Shown here: positions 1 to 6,814 of the stretch, piece after piece
Numbering within the stretch: the first letter of the stretch is position 1
Layout: the number at the start of each line of letters is the position of its first letter
Source: CAYGUI01 sp964353115
GTDB lineage: Bacteria; Pseudomonadota; Gammaproteobacteria; JAGOUU01
Assembly (NCBI GenBank): GCA_964353115.1
Contig: CAYGUI010000017.1
Coordinates: 1 to 26,648 of the forward strand
Reading direction: 5' to 3'
Length of the DNA stretch: 26,648 bases
Notes under the pieces: model-generated
Seen by the model: the letters and a program-made list of their open reading frames with translations, nothing else
Databases searched by the model: none
What the model was told of the DNA's origin: nothing
Translations under genes and position numbers: made by a program

Positions 1-63
1 GTCTAGCGGGAATGACGAAAAGTCTAGCGGGAATGACGAAAAGTCTAGCGGGAATAACGAACA
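1..63 (+). repeat. Three tandem 21-bp units, REP half-site, inside glyS
   Basis: The units occupy 1-21, 22-42 and 43-63; the third differs at a few bases. Each contains CTAGCGGGAATGACG, which is half of the palindrome found at 825-844. The unit length is a multiple of three and it is read as SSGNDEK by glyS. The array touches the left edge, so it may have more copies outside. Confidence 0.9.
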
Positions 64-1327
64 ATCTCAGAGCAATGATTTTAATAGGATCTTAGCTGCA
101 AATTATGTAACGATTTCTAATATAGAAAGCCAAAATCCGGAAGAAGTAATTATAGGTAATAATCGTGTACTAAATGCTCGTTTGGCTGATGCCAAATTTT
201 TCTTTGATAATGATCGCAAAACAACACTATCATCGCATGAAAAAGATTTAAGCAAAGTCTTATTTCATAATAAATTAGGTACGATGGGCGATAAAGTAAA
301 ACGCCTAGAAAAGCTTTCTGAATATATTGCCGAGCAATTATCAGCAGATACTAAAGTTACAAAGCGAGCAGCATATTTATGCAAATGTGATTTATTAACT
401 GGTATGGTTGGTGAATTTGCTGAATTACAAGGAATAATGGGTAAATACTATGCACTTAATGATGGTGAAAATAAACAAACAGCAGAGTGCATAGAGCAGC
501 ATTATTGGCCAAGATTTTCTCATGATAATTTACCCACTTCAGTGGAAGCTGCGAGTCTAGCAATAGCCGATAGATTAGATACTTTAGTCGGTGTGATCAG
601 TGCCGGTCAATTGCCAACTGGTGATAAAGATCCTTATGCACTGCGTCGTGCTGCGCTTGGAATTATGCGAATTTGTATTGAAAATAAATTAGACCTGAAT
701 TTACGTGATGCAATTCGTCATGCAATAGGAAATTTTAGCTATTCCAGTGAAACATCCCGTCATTCCAGTGAAACATCCCGTCATTCCAGTGAAACATCCC
801 GTCATTCCCGCGAAACTTCCCGTCATTCCCGCGAAGGCGGGAATCCAGAAGCCGCAGATCAAGCTTTCGATTTCTGCATTGAACGCCTAAAAGCCTACTA
901 TGCTGAAAAAAATATCCCAACAGAAATTTATTTAAGCATAAAAGAAGTAATGCCAGAAAGTCCGCTAGATTTTGATAATAGAGTTCAGACTATAAGAGAG
1001 TTTATTAAGCAACCAGAGGCAGCTAGTCTTATTGAATCAAATAAGCGAGTTAAATCTATTTTAGAAAAAAATAGCGATAAAATTTCAAATATAAATTTTG
1101 ATGCTAAATTATTGCAAGACCAAGCTGAAAAAGATTTATATAAATCTATTTCGTCTTTTAAAGAACTAGAAGAATTAACCCAGCCATTGGCTGAATTTTT
1201 TGAAAGCGTTATGGTGATGTGTGAAGATGAAAAACTGCGCAATAATCGTATAGCTTTGTTATTGAAGTTACAGGAAATATTCAAAAGAACGGCGGATTTG
1301 TCATTATTGACAAATTTAGTTAAATAG
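2..1327 (+). CDS. glyS: Glycyl-tRNA synthetase beta subunit, 3' part, with two in-frame repeat insertions
   Basis: The beta subunit of the alpha2beta2 glycyl-tRNA synthetase charges tRNA-Gly with glycine in the cytosol. The frame is open from base 2, so the true start lies left of the window; a TTG at 182 is internal, because the codons before it already encode the family segment around SNIES and VIIGNNRV. Family segments seen are LADAKFFFDNDRK, TKRAAYLCKCDL with GEFAELQG, DPYALRRAALGI, LDFDNRV and PEAASLIESNKRV, then the helical C-terminal domain. Two stretches do not belong to the family. Bases 2-63 encode three copies of a seven-residue SSGNDEK-type unit just before the SNIES segment, and 740-848 encode an Arg/Ser/His/Thr repeat ending REGGNPE before the FDFCIERLKAYY segment. 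Both keep frame and fall where loops are likely, so the enzyme is probably functional. The next gene follows after 33 bases. Confidence 0.95.
   Translation, partial: SSGNDEKSSGNDEKSSGNNEQSQSNDFNRILAANYVTISNIESQNPEEVIIGNNRVLNARLADAKFFFDNDRKTTLSSHEKDLSKVLFHNKLGTMGDKVKRLEKLSEYIAEQLSADTKVTKRAAYLCKCDLLTGMVGEFAELQGIMGKYYALNDGENKQTAECIEQHYWPRFSHDNLPTSVEAASLAIADRLDTLVGVISAGQLPTGDKDPYALRRAALGIMRICIENKLDLNLRDAIRHAIGNFSYSSETSRHSSETSRHSSETSRHSRETSRHSREGGNPEAADQAFDFCIERLKAYYAEKNIPTEIYLSIKEVMPESPLDFDNRVQTIREFIKQPEAASLIESNKRVKSILEKNSDKISNINFDAKLLQDQAEKDLYKSISSFKELEELTQPLAEFFESVMVMCEDEKLRNNRIALLLKLQEIFKRTADLSLLTNLVK
741..848 (+). repeat. Array of 21-bp units ending in a complete REP palindrome, inside glyS
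   Basis: Units start at 741, 762, 783 and 804, followed by a terminal copy at 825 that forms a perfect hairpin: ATTCCCGC (825-832), loop GAAG, GCGGGAAT (837-844). The core CGTCATTCCCGC is the reverse complement of the core of the units at 1-63, so it is the same 21-bp family in the opposite orientation. glyS reads it as repeated SRHSSET / SRHSRET. Three units carry CCAG where the last two carry CCCG. Confidence 0.9.
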
Positions 1328-1360
1328 TTTAAAATATGGCTTTAAAATAAGGAGTTACCT

Positions 1361-2581
1361 ATGTCACATTCATCACCAGAATTAGAACTCGTTAATAAAC
1401 GGGCAAATTCTTTACTTCAAATATTTTTAACTTTAGCTTATAGCTTTATTTTTGCTGATGGTATTTGGCGTGGTTTTAGCGCGATTAAAGCTGTTTTAGC
1501 AGGTGCTGGAGCTGCTGGTGCAGGTCAAGCTGCTTTAAGTGCCGGATTACTAGGTTTATCACCATTTGTTGGAATTGGTTTAGCAACTTTATTAGTAGGC
1601 AATGAAATAGTAGATTTCTTCCTATATATTCGTCAGCAAACACTAAAAGAAAAGGCTAAGCGTGACAGATTATGGGGTTTGCAAGCCTTAATGAAGCTAT
1701 TCTTAACTTTAGCTACTGCAGCTGGTTTTACTGGCTTTATTTTAGCTGAATTTGGTGTAATAGCAGGTAGCGTTGCCGTTGCTGGTTTAGCACTGCCATT
1801 TGCTTCATTATTTATGTTTGTTGCTATTGCAGGCTTAATGGCTCGTGGCTTGTGGCATGTAGGGATTGGCTTAGCAACTAAACAAGACGATAGAGCAGGG
1901 TTTTTATTTTCTGGCTTTTCAATGGTTTCTCTTGCTATAGCATTTACGTTCTTTACGTTATCAGGTCTAGCAATTATGGCGCCGTATATCTCTTTACCAA
2001 TTGCTTTTGGTGCAGCGTTAATTGCTTTTGGCTTGGCTGTTGGCCCTAAAATTCATGCTTTTATTAAAAGTAATGATGAAAACAAACCAGCAAAATTTGT
2101 GAATTATATTGGCCTTGCTGTTGGTGCTGTAGCAATGGCAGCATATATAGTTTTCCCGCCATTGACTACTGCTATGCTTGTTGTATCTCTCGCTGGATTA
2201 GCTGTAAGTGTTTTAGCATTTATGTATCGTCATAGAAATCATGAAGATATGCCATCAAATATTTTTGATAATGTTGAAAATTCTGTTGGTGCAATTTTTG
2301 CCGAGCCAACAAATGTCTTTATAAATTTATTTAAATTTGTTAAAGGTAAAGTTTCTGGATTATTTGCTGCTAAAGGAGATGAGGCTGAGCCATTATTAGG
2401 AGACGATGAAGGCTCTGAAACTAGTGTTGATCCTGTAACTCGTGGTGGATTGCCACGTACTGTTAGCGCTGTTGCATTTACTGAAGGATTAGATGCCTCT
2501 GGTGTTGATTATGAAACAGCAGCTAAATGGTTAACTAGTCTAAAAAAATCTGCGGGTTCACCCGGGCTTGGTTCAAACTAA
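1361..2581 (+). CDS. Unrecognised polytopic membrane protein (406 aa) with polar C-terminal tail
   Basis: I do not recognise a family. The ATG at 1361 has an AAGGAG ribosome site at 1349-1354, 6 bases upstream. Residues about 20-290 hold eight or nine Ala/Gly/Leu-rich hydrophobic segments (near 40-65, 67-90, 107-130, 133-165, 180-205, 206-230, 246-265 and 268-290) with short basic or polar loops. Residues about 295-406 form a hydrophilic tail with an acidic patch, EAEPLLGDDE, near 341-350. There is no cleavable signal peptide. It lies 33 bases after glyS, with no terminator seen between them, so it may be cotranscribed. Its last 47 bases overlap the 3' end of the convergent M23 gene. It resembles the protein at 3541-4326 in its MSH start, strong ribosome site and membrane-plus-tail layout. 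A transporter, a stress membrane protein or a secreted membrane effector are all possible. Confidence 0.75.
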   Translation: MSHSSPELELVNKRANSLLQIFLTLAYSFIFADGIWRGFSAIKAVLAGAGAAGAGQAALSAGLLGLSPFVGIGLATLLVGNEIVDFFLYIRQQTLKEKAKRDRLWGLQALMKLFLTLATAAGFTGFILAEFGVIAGSVAVAGLALPFASLFMFVAIAGLMARGLWHVGIGLATKQDDRAGFLFSGFSMVSLAIAFTFFTLSGLAIMAPYISLPIAFGAALIAFGLAVGPKIHAFIKSNDENKPAKFVNYIGLAVGAVAMAAYIVFPPLTTAMLVVSLAGLAVSVLAFMYRHRNHEDMPSNIFDNVENSVGAIFAEPTNVFINLFKFVKGKVSGLFAAKGDEAEPLLGDDEGSETSVDPVTRGGLPRTVSAVAFTEGLDASGVDYETAAKWLTSLKKSAGSPGLGSN

Positions 2582-3446
2582 CCGCAAAATGTAAATGGGC
2601 GCCGGTTGCGCGCCCAGTTTTTCCGACAGTTCCAATAACTGTATCTTGATCAACTATCGCGCCTTCTTTAATTAATATCTTATTTAAATGGCAATACATA
2701 GTTTTTAAGCCCCTACCATGTTCAATGATAATAGTGTTCCCACTTAATAATAAATTAGGTAAAACAGCGCTAACTTTTCCGGGCGCAGTAGAATAAACTT
2801 TTGTACCGATTGGTGCTGCAATATCCATGCCTTTGTGTGGATTACGATCTTTTCCATTAATAATTCTTTTTGATCCAAAAGAGCTGGATGGCGTGCCTGC
2901 AGTTGGTTGCTTAAAATTTAAATCATGGGGATAAAAATTATTATCAAAAATATTTAATTTACTGATAATTTTTTTATTATCATTTTTTAATCTTTCATAA
3001 TATTCTTTTGGTAAATCGACGAGTTTTTTATTTTTTATATTAATCCGCGAAATATTATAATTTGCCGGTTTAATTTCAAAATATTTTTTATATTTATTAT
3101 CGATAATTATTTCTTGTTTTGTGCCGGGATTTGATAGGAGATCGATGCCGATGATGGCTATAAAAAACCCCTCTGTCGGCTTCGCTGACTTCTCCCCTTT
3201 ACAAAAGGGGAGATTATTACTCACTTTTGTACAATTGAGATTATCACCCCCTTTTGTAAAGGGGGTAGCGCCGTTAGGCGCTGGGGGTTTTATCACCAAA
3301 ACTCTCCTCCCATGATATCTAACATCAGAATTAATATTATCAACGGGAATAATTGCGATTCCACCAGGAACTAGGTTTTGTTGTATAGAAAAAACTGGGT
3401 GAAAATAAAATAAGAGAATAAAAGTAATAAAATTATAATAGCGCAT
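2535..3446 (-). CDS. Exported M23 family (LytM-type) zinc peptidase with in-frame repeat insertion
   Basis: Likely a periplasmic peptidoglycan endopeptidase. Residues 1-20 form a hydrophobic signal peptide. A family N-terminal segment starts with VPGGIAIIP (26-34) and runs to RRVLVIK and, after an interruption, IAIIGIDL. The LytM domain spans about 188-303: SFGSKRIING, the HxxxD zinc ligands H204 and D208, YCHL (H253) and the HLH motif (H284, H286). All catalytic and zinc residues are present. Residues about 54-95 do not fit the family and are encoded by a palindromic repeat (3162-3291) inserted in frame inside the N-terminal beta region. The start at 3446 puts the signal peptide at the N-terminus but has no visible Shine-Dalgarno sequence. 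A minus-strand terminator separates it from the upstream gene. The stop lies inside the 3' end of the opposing gene. Confidence 0.9.
   Translation of the reverse strand: MRYYNFITFILLFYFHPVFSIQQNLVPGGIAIIPVDNINSDVRYHGRRVLVIKPPAPNGATPFTKGGDNLNCTKVSNNLPFCKGEKSAKPTEGFFIAIIGIDLLSNPGTKQEIIIDNKYKKYFEIKPANYNISRINIKNKKLVDLPKEYYERLKNDNKKIISKLNIFDNNFYPHDLNFKQPTAGTPSSSFGSKRIINGKDRNPHKGMDIAAPIGTKVYSTAPGKVSAVLPNLLLSGNTIIIEHGRGLKTMYCHLNKILIKEGAIVDQDTVIGTVGKTGRATGAHLHFAVSLNQARVNPQIFLD
3162..3291. repeat. Full-length palindromic element inserted in frame in the M23 peptidase gene
   Basis: The ends are the inverted pair AAAACCCC and GGGGGTTTT. Inside, in order, are CTGTCGGCTTCGCTGAC, CTCCCCTTTACAAAAGGGGAG, CCCCCTTTTGTAAAGGGGG and GCGCC-GTTA-GGCGC. 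The order of parts matches the element at 6646-6743, with some base changes and a longer middle. On the minus strand it is read without stops as PPAPNGATPFTKGG...KPTEGF. Confidence 0.85.
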
Positions 3447-3465
3447 TTTATAATTTTAGCAGAGT

Positions 3466-3493
3466 AAAAAAAAATCCCCTTATAAAAGGGGAT
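3466..3493 (-). terminator. Rho-independent terminator after the 3541-4326 gene
   Basis: Reading the minus strand, an 8-bp stem (ATCCCCTT at 3486-3493 pairing with AAGGGGAT at 3474-3481) has a 4-base loop and is followed by a run of about nine T (3474-3466). It lies 20 bases before the M23 start codon. Confidence 0.75.
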
Positions 3494-3495
3494 TT

Positions 3496-3542
3496 AATTC
3501 CCCTTTTGCAAAGAGGGCAGCGCCGTTAGGCGCGGGGAATTT
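3496..3542. repeat. Short copy of the CCCC/GGGG palindromic element at a stop codon
   Basis: Outer inverted repeat AATTCCCC (3496-3503) and GGGGAATT (3534-3541) encloses GCGCC-GTTA-GGCGC (3520-3533). The latter is identical to the core of the copy at 3162-3291. The right arm runs into the stop codon (3541-3543) of the minus-strand gene, so the insertion abuts the end of the reading frame. Confidence 0.75.
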
Positions 3543-4326
3543 AAATGCCAGCAGCAGGAGCAGCAGCAGGAGCAGCAGCAGCAGGAGCAGGATAAGTATC
3601 AGCTTGAGAGGAGCGTACCAATCCAGCAGGAGCACCACCGTCATGATCCATATCTACATGTACTGCAGTAGGAACATGTCCATGCTCAGATTTTTCAATT
3701 TTAGTAGCTTGAACAGCGCTTTCGCCTGTAAAAAATGCTACAGCACCAGTAACAACAGAAGCAAATGGAAGCCAAGTCATAACTTGAGAAACAATTCCAC
3801 CAACTGCAGCAGAAGTAACACCACCAAAGCTTAGTTTAGTGATTAACAATGCCAATAATGCAGGGCTTGTGCAAAGAGCTACAGCTGCAGCAGCTGCAGT
3901 TCCAAGAACTGTTGCGGCGACCATAGCAGCACGACCACCATGAGAGCTTACATCCCAGAATTTCAATACACGGCTAGCGCAGAACATTGACCATCCTAAT
4001 GCTGCAACACCAGCAACTATTGGAAGAGCAATTGGATTAAGAGTTAATGCTCCTAAAAAAGCAAGAATAGCTACAACTGAAACTGCAGCAGCAGTTAAAA
4101 CAAATAAAGAAAAGAAAACATCAGAAGCTATTTGTTTTTTGCTTTTTTTAGAAACATCAGCTTCAAATTCAGCAAAATCTTTTCCAGGTTGTGCAAATAA
4201 AGAAGCTCTACTTTCTTTATTAAAAGCTATTTGGATTATTTTTTTTAAATTACTAAAAAAACCTCTAACTTTGTCGCCAAAAGTCATTTCACCATTAAAT
4301 GGCATATCTTCTAGTTCATGTGACAT
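3541..4326 (-). CDS. Unrecognised membrane protein (261 aa) with His/Asp and Ala/Pro tail
   Basis: No family recognised. The start at 4326 has a GAGGTG ribosome site at 4337-4332, 5 bases upstream. Residues 1-65 are polar with basic residues (SNLKKIIQIAFNK). Hydrophobic segments lie at about 68-95, 98-120, 132-165 and 167-200. The tail (about 203-261) has HGHVPTAVHVDMDHDGG, rich in His and Asp, and ends in a low-complexity Pro/Ala run (PAPAAAAPAAAPAAGI) encoded by near-repeated GCAGCAGGA-type triplets at 3546-3593. There is no cleavable signal peptide. The layout recalls the proteins at 1361-2581 and 18565-20538. It could be a metal-related membrane protein, given the His/Asp tail, or a translocated membrane effector; neither is shown. 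Confidence 0.75.
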   Translation of the reverse strand: MSHELEDMPFNGEMTFGDKVRGFFSNLKKIIQIAFNKESRASLFAQPGKDFAEFEADVSKKSKKQIASDVFFSLFVLTAAAVSVVAILAFLGALTLNPIALPIVAGVAALGWSMFCASRVLKFWDVSSHGGRAAMVAATVLGTAAAAAVALCTSPALLALLITKLSFGGVTSAAVGGIVSQVMTWLPFASVVTGAVAFFTGESAVQATKIEKSEHGHVPTAVHVDMDHDGGAPAGLVRSSQADTYPAPAAAAPAAAPAAGI

Positions 4327-4422
4327 AAATTCACCTCATATATAAATTATTAGACTTACTGCAAAATAATAGCTTAAATGGAAACAAATGAACATTAAAT
4401 TTAGATTAAATTTTTAAAAAAG

Positions 4423-4451
4423 TTTACGAAGTACAGAGTTTTTTCTATAAT
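4423..4451 (+). promoter_or_regulatory. Sigma70-type promoter for rbsK and the permease
   Basis: A -35 TTTACG (4423-4428) and a consensus -10 TATAAT (4446-4451) are separated by 17 bases. The expected start site is near 4458, giving a leader of about 75 bases that contains the repeat at 4468-4530. Confidence 0.7.
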
Positions 4452-4467
4452 AGATAACTAAATTTTA

Positions 4468-4530
4468 ATCGCGAAGCGATATATCCCCCTTTAATAAAGG
4501 GGGCAGGCGCACGTAGTGCGACGGGGGATT
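4468..4530. repeat. Palindromic element in the rbsK leader that supplies its ribosome site
   Basis: Contains the hairpin ATCGC-GAA-GCGAT (4468-4480), then CCCCCTTTAATAAAGGGGG, then GCGCACGTAGTGCG and ACGGGGGAT. The GGGGG at 4523-4527 lies 6 bases before the rbsK ATG and is the only Shine-Dalgarno-like sequence there. The order of hairpins matches the other copies of this family. Confidence 0.75.
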
Positions 4531-4533
4531 GTA

Positions 4534-5436
4534 ATGAAAGTAATAAATTTTGGATCAATAAACAAAGATTATGTTTATCAGGTGGATAACTTTGTTAGGC
4601 CTGGTGAAACTAAATCAAGTAAATCATTTACTAATTTTATTGGTGGTAAAGGTAATAATCAAAGCGTCGCTTTAGCACGCGCGGGCTGCGAAGTTATTCA
4701 TGCTGGTCTAATTGGTGCTGATGGTGGCCGCATTGTGGTTAAGATGCAAGAAAATGGCATCAACACAGATTTAATTTCTTTTGTCGAAGACGAACCAACA
4801 GGTCATGCGGTTATTCAAGTTGCAGATAGTGGTGAAAATAGTATTTTATTATACGGTGGAGCTAATTTAAAAGTAACAAAAGAAAAAATAAAAAAAGTTT
4901 TAGCACAAGCAGAAAAGGGCGATTGGTTATTATTACAAAATGAAATTAATATGCTGCCTGAAATTATGCAAGAAGCTCATGATAAAGGATTAAAAATTAT
5001 TTTTAATCCAGCACCCATGACTAGTTCAGTTAAAAATTACCCACTGCATTTAGTAGATATTTTAGTAATTAATCACGGTGAAGCTGAAGAATTAACAGGT
5101 AAAGAAGATTTAGTAGAAATTGTTGCAGCGTTAAAAGAACAGTTTATTGATAGTAATACAGAAATAGTTTTAACTCGTGGCTCTGAAGGGGTTATTTACT
5201 ATAATAATGGTGATGAAGTAAATGTCCCTGCTTATAAAGTTTCTGTTGCGGATACTACTGCTGCTGGAGATACGTTTATAGGATATTTTATTTCTTCGCG
5301 CATTAAAAATAGAGAGAACCCACTAATGTATGGACAGGCAGCGGCGGCTCTTTGTGTAATGAAAAGTGGGGCAGTTGATGCAATCCCGTATCTTGCCGAT
5401 GTTGAAAAGTTTATGAACGAGAATAAAAAACAATGA
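4534..5436 (+). CDS. rbsK: Ribokinase (PfkB family sugar kinase)
   Basis: Phosphorylates ribose (or a related sugar or nucleoside) at the expense of ATP in the cytosol. The 300-aa product has the PfkB hallmarks: N-terminal MKVINFGSINKDYVYQVDNF, the sugar-binding loop GGKGNNQS (37-44), NPAP (158-161), NHGEAEELTG (180-189), TRGSEG (214-219) and the second PfkB signature DTTAAGDTF with catalytic Asp246. Length is usual for RbsK. I chose ATG 4534 over the in-frame GTG at 4516. MKVINFGSIN aligns with the family start, the GTG lies inside a repeat hairpin, and GGGGG is well placed for the ATG. The permease gene overlaps its stop by 4 bases (ATGA), so the two are translationally coupled. Substrate is inferred from overall similarity; no ribose transporter is nearby. 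Confidence 0.88.
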   Translation: MKVINFGSINKDYVYQVDNFVRPGETKSSKSFTNFIGGKGNNQSVALARAGCEVIHAGLIGADGGRIVVKMQENGINTDLISFVEDEPTGHAVIQVADSGENSILLYGGANLKVTKEKIKKVLAQAEKGDWLLLQNEINMLPEIMQEAHDKGLKIIFNPAPMTSSVKNYPLHLVDILVINHGEAEELTGKEDLVEIVAALKEQFIDSNTEIVLTRGSEGVIYYNNGDEVNVPAYKVSVADTTAAGDTFIGYFISSRIKNRENPLMYGQAAAALCVMKSGAVDAIPYLADVEKFMNENKKQ

Positions 5437-6629
5437 ATATAGCGAAATTATTTGGTGCAATTTTAATTTTTTCAGGCACATGTATTGGTGCTGGGATGCT
5501 AAGTTTGCCATTACAAACAGCTTCTACTGGTTTTATCCCAACATCAATAATTTTTTTAATTGCTTGGGCCTTAATGATTATTGCAGGTTTTTTAATTATT
5601 GAAGTTAATTTATGGTTTAAAGATGAAGATGTAAATATTATTTCAATGGCTGGAGATACTCTCGGTATTTCTGGAAAAGTTATCGCATGGTTTTGTTATG
5701 TTTTAATTATGATTGCTGCTAATACAGCTTATATCGATGCCGGCTCTCCTCTTGTTAGTAATATCGTACAAAATACTTTGCATATTAATTTTCCTGATTC
5801 TTACGCAGCAGTTTTAATAAGCTTAATTACAGGCGTGATAGTTTTTTCTGGTACAGGGGCTGTTGATGGTATTAACCGTTTTTTAATGGTTGGTTTAATT
5901 GGATCATATTTGACTCTTACAACTTTAAATATTCCTCATGTAAAATCTAATTTATTATCTCATGCTAATTTAGGGCAATTACGTTTTACTTTGCCGATTA
6001 TTGTTGCATCTTTTACTGCGCATATGGTGTTGCCAAGTTTACGCAAATATTTACATAGTGATTTAAAATCATTGAAATTTGTTGTTATATTAGGTTGTAC
6101 ATTACCGCTAATTTTATATTTATTTTGGGAATTAATTACTTTAGGTATTGTTCCGGTTAAAGGTGCTGGTGGCATGCTTGATATTAATAATTCTGTTGAT
6201 CCGGTTTTGCGTTTAAGTTTAGCTTTATCTAATCTAACGCATAATCATTGGATTGGAGATCTATTTGCTGCTTTTTCTGGCTTTGCTCTTGCGACTTCTT
6301 TTCTTGGAATTTCGTTAAGTCTTGCTGATTTTCTTTGTGATGGTTTTGGTTGGCATCAGACTCGAGATAAGCACTTTATTTGTACTTTGTTGGCAATAAT
6401 TCCACCATTATTAATTAAATTATTTTATTCAAAATTATTTAATGTAGCTCTTAATAATGCGGGATATTTAATAGCTATCATGTTGATTATATTACCTGCC
6501 GCAATGGTTTATAGCGGCCGTTATCGCACTAATTTGGCGTCTAATGATAGTTATAGGGTATTTGGTGGTAAAACATTGTTATTGGTTGTTGGCGCTTTAG
6601 GATTGGTGGTTTTGGGATCGCATTATTAG
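5433..6629 (+). CDS. Aromatic amino-acid permease, TyrP/Mtr family (HAAAP)
   Basis: An inner-membrane, proton-coupled importer probably of tyrosine or tryptophan. The 398-aa product has about eleven hydrophobic segments. It begins with the family signature FGAILIFSGTCIGAGMLSLPL (helix 1, residues about 7-27), followed by a helix-2 stretch ending in EVNLW. A conserved inner segment reads FTAHMVLPSLRKYL near 190-203. It starts inside the stop region of rbsK (4-base overlap). The gene ends 16 bases before a large hairpin element that probably terminates it. Tyr versus Trp specificity cannot be told from the sequence. Pairing with a ribokinase has no obvious metabolic logic; in a host-associated organism both could serve nutrient capture. 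Confidence 0.88.
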   Translation: MNIAKLFGAILIFSGTCIGAGMLSLPLQTASTGFIPTSIIFLIAWALMIIAGFLIIEVNLWFKDEDVNIISMAGDTLGISGKVIAWFCYVLIMIAANTAYIDAGSPLVSNIVQNTLHINFPDSYAAVLISLITGVIVFSGTGAVDGINRFLMVGLIGSYLTLTTLNIPHVKSNLLSHANLGQLRFTLPIIVASFTAHMVLPSLRKYLHSDLKSLKFVVILGCTLPLILYLFWELITLGIVPVKGAGGMLDINNSVDPVLRLSLALSNLTHNHWIGDLFAAFSGFALATSFLGISLSLADFLCDGFGWHQTRDKHFICTLLAIIPPLLIKLFYSKLFNVALNNAGYLIAIMLIILPAAMVYSGRYRTNLASNDSYRVFGGKTLLLVVGALGLVVLGSHY

Positions 6630-6645
6630 TTCCAAATGCTAGTTT

Positions 6646-6743
6646 AAAAACCCCTCTGTCGCTGACAGTGACATCTCCCTTTTCATAGGGGAGTTATAGC
6701 CCCCTTATTAAAGGGGGTGGCGCCGAAGGCGCGGGGTTTTTTT
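6646..6743. repeat. Full palindromic element, likely bidirectional terminator between convergent genes
   Basis: Ends AAAACCCC (6647-6654) and GGGGTTTTTTT (6733-6743) pair. Inside are CTGTC-GCT-GACAG (6656-6668), CTCCC...GGGGAG, CCCCCTT...AAGGGGG (6700-6716) and GGCGCC-GAA-GGCGC. The order of parts matches the copy at 3162-3291. The T-run on the plus strand and A-run on the left make it able to stop transcription from both sides. Confidence 0.8.
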
Positions 6744-6749
6744 AGTAAT

Positions 6750-6795
6750 CTGGATTCCCGCCTTCGCGGGAAACGCCAGTAGCTCAGCAATGACG
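6750..6795. repeat. REP palindrome copy with an interrupted flank
   Basis: CTGGATTCCCGC-CTTC-GCGGGAA (6750-6772) is the same palindrome as at 825-844 in inverted orientation. The usual continuation GCGGGAATGACG is split: 17 bases (about 6773-6789) separate GCGGGAA from ATGACG (6790-6795). Confidence 0.7.
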
Positions 6796-6814
6796 AAGGC
6801 GCGGAGGATTTAAA

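Noticed and set aside
1..63. CRISPR array
   Set aside because: The 21-bp units are directly adjacent without unique spacers and are translated in glyS; no cas genes are present.
735..920. Minus-strand reading frame through the repeat array in glyS (RLRGNDGK, FHWNDGM units)
   Set aside because: It is the reverse reading of the REP array, a common shadow of such repeats. It lies wholly inside the glyS frame and has no ribosome site.
3121..3315. Plus-strand small reading frame across the palindromic element
   Set aside because: Its content comes from the repeat and from the antisense of the M23 gene; no ribosome site and no family features.
3546..3593. Triplet repeat in the 261-aa gene as a phase-variation switch
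   Set aside because: The near-repeats are GCN-type triplets, so gain or loss would change tail length without shifting frame, and the run is imperfect.
4337..4365. Promoter TTTGCA-17-TATATG for the 261-aa gene
   Set aside because: The -10 would overlap the ribosome site, leaving no room for it in the transcript; the real promoter was not identified.
4516..4533. GTG start for rbsK giving six extra residues
   Set aside because: The codons lie in a repeat hairpin, and the family N-terminus and spacing of the G-run fit the ATG at 4534.
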